The notes beneath the pieces are model-generated. The model made no database searches. It was given only the letters and a program-made list of their open reading frames with translations, and was not told the DNA's origin. A stretch of DNA of 64,000 nucleotides from Xylaria sp. FL1777 (taxonomy: Eukaryota > Ascomycota > Sordariomycetes > Xylariales > Xylariaceae). The stretch is from assembly GCA_022578965.1 (NCBI GenBank), contig MU400558.1, forward strand, positions 124,001 to 188,000, given 5' to 3'. Shown here in pieces: positions 12,383-23,098 of this stretch. The number at the start of each line of letters is the position of its first letter. Within the stretch, counting starts at the first letter, position 1. The position numbers were made by a program, and so were the translations under genes.

Positions 12383-15300
12383 TGGATCAACTAGACGGAA
12401 TTGGGTTTACGATGCTGCGGATGAACAACAGGGCACTTTCGGAAAACGTGCGGACATGATCATGGAGTCAACGGTCTTGCATTTGTCTATGGAGAACACG
12501 AACGACTGAGTAGCCAAAAATGAAGCTACCGTCGGGCTCAACCGTCTTCTTGCCGGTTACATATTATGTGATAAGGTTCTCATTCCCTTCATCGGGTTCT
12601 CCCTAACCCAAAAATTCTATCCCGTCTTCACATGTGACAATTCCACGTCACGGCATTAGTGTGTACAGCTCTGGGCTTTCCCCCATGCCCTTTTGCTGAA
12701 GGATTTCTTCTCGTGCCAAGAGTAAACTGAACCCGTCTATTACCAAACACCCGTGCTTCCTTTCTTCCCCAAGGCAAGGGTGCATGGAGACTGGGTTATA
12801 TGCTTCAGCATTAATAATCGTCAATTGTGCTACTCGAACGGTCTATCTTGAATATGTATTTCCTGCCACGATGACATCACTACGGCCTTAGGATTTGAGC
12901 TTGACTCAATGCTGGGCTCTTGGTGGATGGCTCGGAACTGAAAGTGAAGACCTTCAGTAACGAACTGGTAGGCCCCCAATAAATATATATATATATATTA
13001 ATTAGAATGATACGGCTGCGTGTGAGGACTTCGGGTACCCCATGGGAACGGATCTGTTCGGATGTGCAAGAGGATCAGTCAGAGAGATCAGACGATGATT
13101 CGCTCTCCCGTTTTGTTTGCCCCGAGGCGCGTTTCAAACGTTGGGGGTGTATTGGACACCTCTTGTATTAAGTGTCGACGTAAAGATAAGGTAGCTCAGT
13201 AAATCAAACACATGATCGGGTCTGATGAATAGAATTTGACTGTGAGTGGACGAACTCTTATATTTCCCTTATTTTCTTTTATTTCCTCTTCCTTTTTGTT
13301 TTCCCCCGGTCCCAAATCGCCCGCAGAGTCCGTGTCATGCGGCATACGGCATAAGTATTTCACGGACAAATGCTTTGTTGTAGGCACCCGAACCTTGTAA
13401 GCAGGACGTCGATATTGAAGGCTGTGCACCCGTCCTGATACGTAGTAAACCTCAGGTTTGCTTATACTTAGGTACCCACGCTTGCTTGTTTGCCACGGAG
13501 TAGCCAGCCTTCGGTCTTCCTCTTCACATGACATTACAGTATAGCATAGTAATAGCAACTCGGGCTTGCGACACCTTAATACGAGCCTGACTGGACATCG
13601 CTAGAACCGCTGTTTGAGGCCCGCTAGCGGCCCCCACCGTCTCTACTATGTCTGTACGCAGCGGTACCTGCCTAGGTATATGTACTTACCCACCTCTCCC
13701 GTGTACCGTCAATGGAAAATGGGCTGTACGGCGTATGCACATGTATGTAGGTGCCTGGACCAGTGCCGCTAGGCGCCCCCAGATTTGACCCATAAACTGA
13801 TCGACCTACGCAGGAGGCACCTGAGGTAGCACCCTACCTACAGCTTTTACGGCCCCCTCCTCAACTAAAATTATCACTGAGGGAGATTGCTAGCGATTAG
13901 TACAGGTGGTAGTGCAGCGCTTAATGGGAACGCTGCGAACATGAAAATCTATTGGACGGGGGTTCTTGCTGCAGCTCGCCCAGGTTCTGGGTAGGACATG
14001 CCCGCCTATGTAGCACTAGCACCGCTGTCGGTCGGCTGGATGGACGTCTCCCTACAGTAAAGATGTAAAGATACCTACCTAAGGTACTTACTAAGTAGAT
14101 AGATTGACCTACTACGGATGCTTGTGAAATGCATAAGCTGAGGTACCTAATACCAGCAATTCCCATCCATACAGTATGGCCTGTTCGTTTCGCCCGACTG
14201 GAACTAGCAGACCAGGTACCGTTAGACTCTTTGTAAAGAAGAGACAAGTCCCTTCCGAAAAATGATGGCACTGTTGTTTCCACATGCCTCTGCAGCCTGT
14301 AGGTACACTACGCCGTAAAGTTAGGTGCTAGGCCAGGAACCTACACGTCGGGACCTATTCTGGTCGTTGGCCCTTTGTGCTTGCCCGTGAGTGTCCAACG
14401 CATCCTTTATCTAATCCTCCATCCATCAGCTGGCCCGCTACCAACCTGCCTCAACCTTCCTCAACCTTCCTCTTCTTTTACCCCCCAGGCCACCGGTCTG
14501 TACACATTCACTTTCCATTTTCCTCCTTCGAAGACGTGCTCTCTCCGCTGCTCCCCTCGTCTTTGGCAACCGACGTGCCACAGCGGTCTGGCGCCGAAGC
14601 AAAACGGACTGGTCTGCCGAACCTTCATTTTTGGGTATGTGCAGCTTTCTACAGTATATTCGTTTACACTGGCAAACACCTCACCTTCCTGCTCCCTTGC
14701 TGTTGTTAGCCCAACCAAAGCAGCACTGAACTGGATCATCGAGCCTGGGCTTTGTCGTTTAAGCGACGCCCGGGGTCATTACGTCGTCTGTCGAATTGCC
14801 AAAGAAGCATATTGTTCTCCTTAGCTTGTCTCCGGAGAGGTCTGCCGGATGGCCTCCTTTGTCTGACATTCACTTTCCCATTCACTTCTCCATCTAATGG
14901 CCCTGGCATGTCACACTCGAAGTAGTTGGGTAGCTGATATGCCTCGATCATGTCTCACTTTATATTCAAAGGATACTATTAACCTGCCACCCCACTTTGA
15001 CTAACATGGGTCGAGGCTCGAGCCCGAAGAAAAGAAAACCACCTTCGAGTCTTTTGCTAACTTTCTTCCGCCTCAGCTACGAATTATAATCTTTCGTCGT
15101 TAACGATAATATCTCCCTTTCAGCCTGCTTCCTCTTCTCGACAACTCCTTTGAGGTCAGCAGGTCACTGCAGGAGTTCTCGAGACAGTCCTATTGCGCCG
15201 TTTTTCGCGTCCTGTCCAAAGTGCTTATCGTTTAGCATACAGCGGCGAAACACTGTCTCCCTCTCTGGTTCGCGCTTCCTCCGACTGGATACTACTCCTC

Positions 15301-15718
15301 TGTCTTGGAGTCGTTGCATACGGGCGTTACAATACCTGACTCACATGCCTCAGAAACGGAAGCTTTAGCGTATTATATTTGTATTTTGCTCCGTCCAGCT
15401 CACGAAACACCATTTGCGAGATATTCAACTCCGTCTTCAGCCGTCTCCGTGCACTGTCGTGTACACCGACATAGGTGGTATAACTGCCAGGCCATCCTCT
15501 ACAGTCTTTTTGATCGAGCCGTTTACACAAATCGTCCTCTATATACACTACGATCTTCAAAGATATATGGTATCGTAGTAGTTCTCTGCCGATACCAGTT
15601 TACAGGGACAGAAGCAAGTGAGCAGTCTATTCTTGACGATATCCAGCTCGCCACGTCCACTCAGCAAGCTACCTGCGTAACGGCACACGTTCAGTGAAAA
15701 TTCGGCTTGGTTTCCAAC
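12383..15718. other. 3.3-kb intergenic region between eL29 and VTS1
   Basis: No recognisable gene. It holds an (AT)n run at about 12984-13000, a 35-codon frame at 13095-13202 with a CIKCRRKDK stretch (discussed in the findings), a CCTAGGTA motif at 13671-13678, and several AGGTACCT-like sites at 13660-14340. A pyrimidine-rich zone at 14380-14560 includes a direct repeat of CTCAACCTTC. The last 1.3 kb is probably promoter and leader of VTS1, because it keeps the CT-rich look of fungal 5' leaders. Confidence 0.5.
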
Positions 15719-17671
15719 ATGAATCGTAACAGCACCCCAGAAGCCACGGCGTCTTCGCTTCGTCCGCCTGCATCCCGGGCTGTCGGAACCGGATCCAACC
15801 TACGTGCCTCTGCCGACATGGCTGCTCTTACTGGATCTTCAGCCGGAAGCCGTATCCGCCCGTCTTCAGACTTTTATGGTCAACAAGGTCAGGGCCAGGG
15901 CACTGCGGATGTTGACTCTCCGCAAGACAAGATGACTCAGCAATGGATTGCCGATATCGATCAATACGAGACAACGTTGGAAGAAATGGCTGCAGCGACC
16001 TTGGACCAAGACTTCAAAGATGAACTCAGTGCTATTGAACAGTGGTTCCGTGTTCTTTCTGAGGCTGAGAGGACTGCTGCCCTCTATGCGCTATTGCAAC
16101 AAACCACTCAAGTGCAGGTTCGCTTCTTTATCCAAGTGCTTCAGCAGATGGGAAAGAATCATCCCATGTCGGGTGTTTTGTCGCCCGCTAATTTCGATAA
16201 AGGTGAGGTTCAGAATTCATACCGGGGGGACGTCGTTTCACTAATCTGACGACCTGTCAAAACAGATCCTATGTCGAATCGGTTGAGCGATGCTATGAAT
16301 AAAATGAATGTCGGCTCCGCTCGCAACTCGCTTTCACAGCCACAACCTTCCACCAAGAGGCATTCGGGCCTTGACCCTTCCGCGATTAATTCCATGTTTC
16401 CCGATGCCGCTGCGGCTATTGCGACTGAAAAGGCTCGGTTCACTCAGCAGACTGGGAACCAACCCCCATCGAACCGTAATAGCGCTGCAGTTGATCCTCG
16501 TAACTCTCTAGCCGCACCCACTATTTCTGCGCCCTCTGAAGGTATTGATGCAAATGGACAAAATCCGAATTCGCCATGGGGTAACACCCATGATCAAGGG
16601 GCCTCGCGACCCAAATCCTCATCCTCCGGACAGCCACCGATGGGCCAGTTTGTACAACCACCTCCTTCTGCAGGTCTGAGGTCACCTCGCCCTCAACTCG
16701 GTGCCAGTTCCAACATTCAAAGCACAACGCTCAGCGTACCTGATAAGTCAGCTTCCGACTTGCCCTTGCTTTCCCCATACGGTGCTGGAAGTGGGAATTG
16801 GGCGTCAATGGTGAACACACCTATGAATGCGACATTCAGTCCGGGCAATACGCCTCATCAGACCGACATGATTGCAAATGCCACAGCAATGAAGCTAGCA
16901 GCTTTGTCAACTGTTAACAATCGCTTTGCTCTTGATGATGTACGCAAATACCGCCGGGCTCGGTCTAACGATGCAAACGGACAGAATCCGGGTGGTGTAT
17001 CTGCTGGTCCTCAGGTGCCCAATATTCCCGGAACAAATATCGTAATGGTTAATGAGCATGGACACCTACTGAATAGAGATCAGATCTTGGCTCTCCAAAA
17101 CCAGCAGGTAATGGGCGGTTTTGGCGCTCACCGATCACGTCCCAATTCGCCTGGCATCGCACTCCAACCTGCTGGCTTTGCGCAACAGATGCCGTTCGCC
17201 TCGCCTCAAAATAACGGATTTTTAAGCGCCTTCGATACCCAGAACCCGCTCTTAAGTGCCGGATTTACGGGATTGAACATGGCGCAGCTTGGCGTAGGTG
17301 TCCCTGAGGGATACCTATCAGACCATTCTGACTTAAATCGCGGGCGATCGCCTCGGGGACGTAGGGGTACCTCAAAGCCGCCAGAGGACCCCACCGACCC
17401 AACTTTGCTTCAGGATATCCCTGCATGGCTGCGAAGTCTGCGCCTTCATAAGTACACTGATAATCTAAAGGATATGAAGTGGACAGATCTGATTGAACTT
17501 GACGACGAGGCTTTGGAGAAACGGGGCGTCAACGCCTTGGGAGCCCGTAGAAAGATGCTCAAGGTCTTCGAGCAAGTGAAAGGTAACTAGTATTCCTGAA
17601 TTTTCTATAACGGTCGAAGATGTACTAATTTTATTATAGAAGCAAAGGCGGAGGGTAAGCTCATGGGTTAA
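15719..17671 (+). CDS. VTS1: Vts1-like SAM-domain RNA-binding protein
   Basis: Model: exons 15719-16202, 16266-17582 and 17640-17671, 610 residues. The start is the ATG at 15719 ([10 protein letters not shown]). A helical N-terminal region (about residues 75-160, with [20 protein letters not shown]) is typical of fungal Vts1. A long Ser/Pro/Asn-rich linker follows. The C-terminal SAM domain (about residues 543-600) runs from [17 protein letters not shown] to [15 protein letters not shown]. Vts1/Smaug SAM domains bind CNGG hairpin loops in mRNA and recruit the CCR4-NOT deadenylase, leading to mRNA decay. The last exon is only 32 bases and adds [11 protein letters not shown]. Without that splice the protein would end VKGN. 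Confidence 0.93.
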
Positions 17672-18509
17672 GCAACCCTCTAATGGCACCAAACACGCAG
17701 GTTGCGCTCGTAGTTTGCCCTCGGTTTTCGGAGAACGGTGTCTGCCTAACATCTAAGTTTGTTAAACCGATTTACTTAGTTGTAGCTCAATAAGTAGAGA
17801 TTATATTTGTTTTTTCTGTATCATGTGCTATATGCTGTGCTCGACATGATGCACAGGAGCCAGGCTTTGGAAATTGTATGAGTCCTTTTATGCCATATAT
17901 ACAAAACGAGAACGGGAACAAAAACGGTGGTTGTTTTATTATCGGGTATGTATCCAATACACTAGTGATAGGTACCTAGCAAGCTCTATTCTATATAATG
18001 AGGAAAAGTGACTCTTGAGATCTGGTCGACATTATTAAACACCTACAATGCCTACCCACTGCAGGTACATTGATTGTATGTGCACGCTAATGCATATCCT
18101 CTTTAATCGCACATAATAGTGGGCCTGGATTAGACTTTAAAGGGCAACCTTGAAGCACACTCATCCATCACCTTGCAACGCTGATCTTTAATATATATGT
18201 ATGATACTTGGCTGCTTTTCCCGCGGCTCTAAGGCAAGGGCTTTACATACCATCCATCCCTTTGAAATTGTCAGATGTGATATGATCCACTGAACTCAGG
18301 CTGGCTTCGACCTTCCCGTCAATGCGTGCGCGGCGCATCGCCTTCGGGTTTGGCATTCGCTTTGACGAAGGTCCTCTGAATGTAGATGCGATTGGTTGAT
18401 CTTGCGACAACAAAACCTCACAATCGTCGAAAGTTCCGAGATGCTGGCGGCCGGACCATATCTTGATGTTGGTTTGTGCTGACCTGGCTAAGCTTCTCCG
18501 CTCGTCAAC
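17672..18509. other. Intergenic, VTS1 3' end and TFC4 promoter
   Basis: AT-rich non-coding sequence of 838 bases between two genes on the same strand. It holds a GATAGGTACCTAGC motif near 17969. No gene seen. Confidence 0.5.
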
Positions 18510-21500
18510 ATGAGTCGTCCAACTTCATCAGCGTTTGATGCCCTGCAGGCACATTTCAAGGGAACGTCCCAGGTTCAGCCAGACAATGATGACGGGGGCA
18601 TGGGGCATGCTGTCCAACTTGACCCCAACCAGAGCAAACCAAGCATGGACCTGGGTGTGACGAACGCAGGAGATCAGTCATTTGCGCAGATGCCGTTCTC
18701 ATCTCACCGAGATACTGGCCACCCACCTCTCGCCTCACGAGCATCACCACCGTCGAGCTACCTAGATCCACTTATTCTTGCTGATGACGGCCATCATGGT
18801 CGGCTACCTTCTAATCCGCCAGCCGGCTTAATGAAAAATGATGCTGCAGGAAGAGCAACGACAGCACGGAATAATCTTGTCTCAATCCTGCCAAAACCGT
18901 CATCTACCAGTGAAGCGCAGGGATCTTTCTCAGCTGCAGCTTGGAACAACCAGATAGATTCTGTGCAGAAAAGGAGAGCTGAGGATGATCTGATCGATCC
19001 TAGATTGCCCAAAACTCTAAGATCCGATTACAACGGGTTTCCTAACACGGCGGCGACCGCAGAGCAACTAGACCAACGTGGCCCAGCTGCCGGCTTCGTA
19101 CACAACTCGGACTTAGCTTCAGGCGCCCCAACATACACTTATCCAGCTCCGTCCAACTCGCCTCTCGGTTTTGACTATGGGTCGACTTCAAGACCACGAC
19201 ACACCGTAGGGATTCATCAGCCTGTCCTCGAATCAGACCTAGATGTTGACGACAACCACATGGACTCTGCCACTGACGCCCTCTTAGAGCGGCAGTTAGA
19301 CCTACAGGATCGGTCGGACGAGGAGAGCGAATCGGATAATAGACGGAAAAGACCGTTGAGATATAATGACGAAGACGACGATGAACCACAACACAGCCGC
19401 CGTGGTCGAGGACGTGGTCGAGGTGGCCGCGGTCGTGGTGCAAGACGGGGCCCAAGGAAAGCCGCTGAGCCCACTGGTGATGTGAAGTATCGTATTAACA
19501 TGGCGTCGAATGCGTACGTGAATGGCCGACTCGATGAAGCCATTGAGTGGGTGGAAGATGCTATTCGTATTAACGCCGAGACCTATCGAGCATGGACGCT
19601 ACTTGCCTCGTTCCTCGAAGAGAAGGGTGATCTCAAGGGAAGCTTCACCGCTAGAGTATTCTCTTGCCATCTTCAACCGAAAAATGTTGACGGGTGGCTT
19701 AATTGTGCCGAGATTGGTATCGCGCTTAGAGATGAACTTCCCCAGGATGCAGCTGAGTTCCTCGAACAGGCTGCTGTTTGTTACTCAGCAGCACTGAGGG
19801 CAGATATCAATAACCGGCAGGCCCGGCATGGTAGAGCTGCTATTGCCGTCGAAAGGGGTCAGATTCGCACCGCAGCCAAAGATTATCTCTATCTTCTTGA
19901 GCACGGTGAATACGATGTACATGCTCTCCGGTCATACGCCGAAATGACTATTATTCTAGCAAGCACAGGGAAACGCGGCTTTTACAAGCCAGATAGTGCT
20001 ATTGACTGGTACTATCGCGCATTTGCCCATTTTCGGGCCAATGGCGTAGATGACCGTCATCCCTTTGAATGGCAGGACATTAATATCTTTGTTGGACTCC
20101 TTGCCTATATTGAGCATACTAAAGATGCCCTCTATGAACTCAAATTATTAGCTAGGTGGCTGCTGGGCCGCTCCGACGAAGACTTCTGGGACGATTGGCA
20201 GGATGATGATCGAGAATGGGACATTGACAATATGCGCCGAACAGGATTCCAAGATTTTCAATCCGGGAAATATCTAGAATCTTCCTACGGTAGCGGTCTT
20301 CCATTAGACCTGCGAACAAAATTAGCAGTCTATCGTCTAAAGCTAGGAGATCTGGACGAAGCACACGTAGGTTAAAATGTTAGTATACGGAGGCTCTATT
20401 GTCTAACCAGCATTTAGCGTCACATGGAATACCTTGATCCTGACGGCCCTAATGGGATTCAGATACTATCGAATGAGCCGCATCTGTTAGCAGAAGTCGG
20501 CTCTGCTTTATACGAGTCGGAACTCCGGGCCATGGCACTTCGCTTCTTCGAACCTCTCTTTAGTATCCCCGATGTTCTTGACTCTGCTGCTCTGCTTGCA
20601 GCGGGACGTTGTTACCTAGAGGCTGGTGATAAACGACAGGCAGAAGAGTGTTTTGGTGCAGCTATCGATGTAGACGAGTCAAACGATGAAGCGTCAATCG
20701 ATGCACGTTATGAATTGGCAAAGATGTACGAAGCAGCGAGAGAGGAGCAAGAAGCCTATATCCTCGTAAATGAAGCTCTTCGATTACAACAAGCACACGA
20801 CGAGGCTGAAGGCGAGAACGATGAGGAAGACATGGGCGAATACCTAGGTAGTGATGACGACACTCGAAATCGGGCCGGTGCCGGTGCTGCTAGAAAACAG
20901 CGGTCAAGAAATCAACCTGCTCCCCGTCGGCTCAAGCCAAAGGCACCCAGGTCTTTCGCCCTTGACAAGGATGGGCGTGAAATTCGTCGACCACGACCAC
21001 GACGAAAGGTCTTTGGTCGGACTGAAGAAGTAACACTTGAAGAAAAACGCAAGGCCGAGGAATTGGCCGCTGCTTGGAGAACCGTTCATGACGCTCGAGG
21101 GCTCGATGGCAATGATAACGGGGTCGGTCCTTCGGATACTTTCATGCGAGCGGCAAAGGAGCTTGTTGATGACTTTAGATCATGTAAAGGTTTCTATTCA
21201 TGGGAGAAATACCTTACACATCTAGGCATCGACGAGGATAAACAAATATATGTCTCCCGCAACCGTAACCTAATTGAGATGAAGGAGAGGTTGTCACACA
21301 GTAAGGCACATTTAAAACTCGCAACTTGAGACTTAACTAAATCTAAGATAGATCTGAATCCATATGGGCCGAACACCGAGCGGCAGCTTGGGGAACGAAC
21401 TGCCGTCAGCTATCGAGGAGTTTCTTTTAGCGAATGGCTAGACTTATTCCTCGAATACGCCATTGGCCTTGCTCACCATGAAAGATTCCAAGAATCTTAT

Positions 21501-22485
21501 CAAGTTTGTGAGTCTGCGCGCGATGCCGAGGTTTTTTCCAAAAACAAAGAAGACATGTTTCTCATCCACGTAACTTGGGCTGGTAAGATGCTTCCTCGAA
21601 AAATACTAGTAGGATACTGCCACTAACATACTATTAAGCTTGCGCATTACGTGCCCGAGATGAAGAGACATGTGTAGCCGCTGCCAGATTCCTCATGAGA
21701 GATAGACAATTCGATTCAGATCCCTTCCGTATGTTTGCTGCATTATGCAGACTTTGTCCATCTCCGGCCTCATGGTACGCCTCCGGGCCGGTGCAGAAGT
21801 ATATGCTGCGACAAATCAAACTCATGGACCGCGCATTAGTATCTGGATGGGGGGAAGATAGCGAAGAAGAAGAGACCAAGGCCAATGGTGGCAGAGTCTA
21901 CCCTTCCAAACAATTAGATGTCACCCTACTCGTGCTTTACGGGCACATATTGTTTGTGTCCAATAGCTTCACCTATGCTTTGAGTAAGTCCGCAGTTATC
22001 CCCACTTAAACTTGACATTCTCAGATATTCATGGTCCTGTGAACATGTATGCTAATCCAATCTTAGACTACTTTCTTCGAGCGTACAGCATAGATCCAAC
22101 GAACCAGATGATCCTTCTCAGCGTCGGCCAGTGCTACATCCACTATGCATTGAAGCGGCAGTCAGAGAATCGACAATATCTCCTAGTTCAAGGGTTCGTC
22201 TTCCTCCACCGCTACTATGATCTCAAGGTCTCCTCCGCCAACGCCGCCGAACGCCAGGAGGCGCACTACAATATGGCCCGGAGCTACCACGCCATCGGCA
22301 TCCCTCACCTCGCCGCCGAGTTCTACCAGCGTGTTTTGCGCGACAGACCCGACGACTCCGAGCGTACCGTGCTTGGGAGCAGCGATCTCTCGCAGGAAGC
22401 CGCGTACAACCTGCAGCAAATATGCTGGGCAGGCGGAGATCTGGGTGCTGTCAAAAGCCTGGGCGAGAGATACTTGACTTTGTGA
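18510..22485 (+). CDS. TFC4: TFIIIC subunit Tfc4/Sfc4 (TPR protein)
   Basis: Model: exons 18510-20366, 20418-21300, 21352-21582, 21639-21983 and 22067-22485, 1244 residues. A disordered N-terminal third ends in an acidic patch and an Arg/Gly block (about residues 295-320). TPR repeats follow (first near AYVNGRLDEAIEWVEDAIRI), with a second TPR group at the C-terminus (NYFLRAYSIDPTN, ALKRQSENRQ, EAHYNMARSYHAIG). This matches Tfc4/Sfc4, the TFIIIC tauA scaffold that binds the A box of tRNA genes and recruits Brf1/TFIIIB for RNA polymerase III. The introns are 51, 51, 56 and 83 bases. For the last one, an alternative in-frame acceptor after 22024 would add 14 residues. The 22066 acceptor keeps the family-typical ALNYFLRAY. 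Confidence 0.93.
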
Positions 22486-23098
22486 GTCTAATCTAGGCAC
22501 CGATCCGCTCTGCGGATCGACGGGAGACACATGTAGCGGGTTGAATGGTGAAACGGTGAATGACTCAGTTGTACCCATACCCAGTATCGGTGACACACAA
22601 CTATTGTCCTGTAAGACAGCTTGCTTCTCTGGGGTCTGCGGCTACTGGTGCCCGTGGTCCCTGATCGTTGTGTACGAGCTTTGTGTAATCTATGTATCTA
22701 TTGTACCACAGTCTGATTCTTCGCGATGTTTGACTTCAGCTCTACCAAGTCATCAGATGGGAAACCCTCGAGGCAAAACAAGAAAAGTTTAATCTTGTTT
22801 CACATGCTCACTCAGTTCTATCGATGAGGCGCTGTCTAGTCTGCAAGTTATGTGAGAATATTCTCATTAATATGTACCAGTATGTATTAATCGATATCTA
22901 GCTCCATACCCCTAGGTAACCAATGACAATGCTTCGCAGAACGTGGTTCTCAACAATCCAGACCATGCAATATCTTAACGCCACTGTATAAATACCAAGC
23001 TACTCAACGCAAATATTTATCGTATGTAAACTGATGGGTATAAACTAAGACAAAAATTCCGCCACGCAAGTTACGCTGCTGCGTATAGACCCGCTTGC
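22486..23098. other. Intergenic between convergent TFC4 and CLC genes
   Basis: 613 bases expected to hold the 3' UTRs of both genes. A CCTAGGTA motif lies at 22911-22918. Nothing else seen. Confidence 0.5.

Noticed and set aside
14375..14824. 149- and 110-codon overlapping frames on the plus strand
   Set aside because: Composition reflects the pyrimidine-rich VTS1 promoter (Pro/Ser/Phe/Thr-rich in several frames at once). There is no domain.
15305..15697. 130-codon frame just before VTS1
   Set aside because: It lies in the probable VTS1 leader, has no ATG-linked family match, and stops 22 bases before the VTS1 start.
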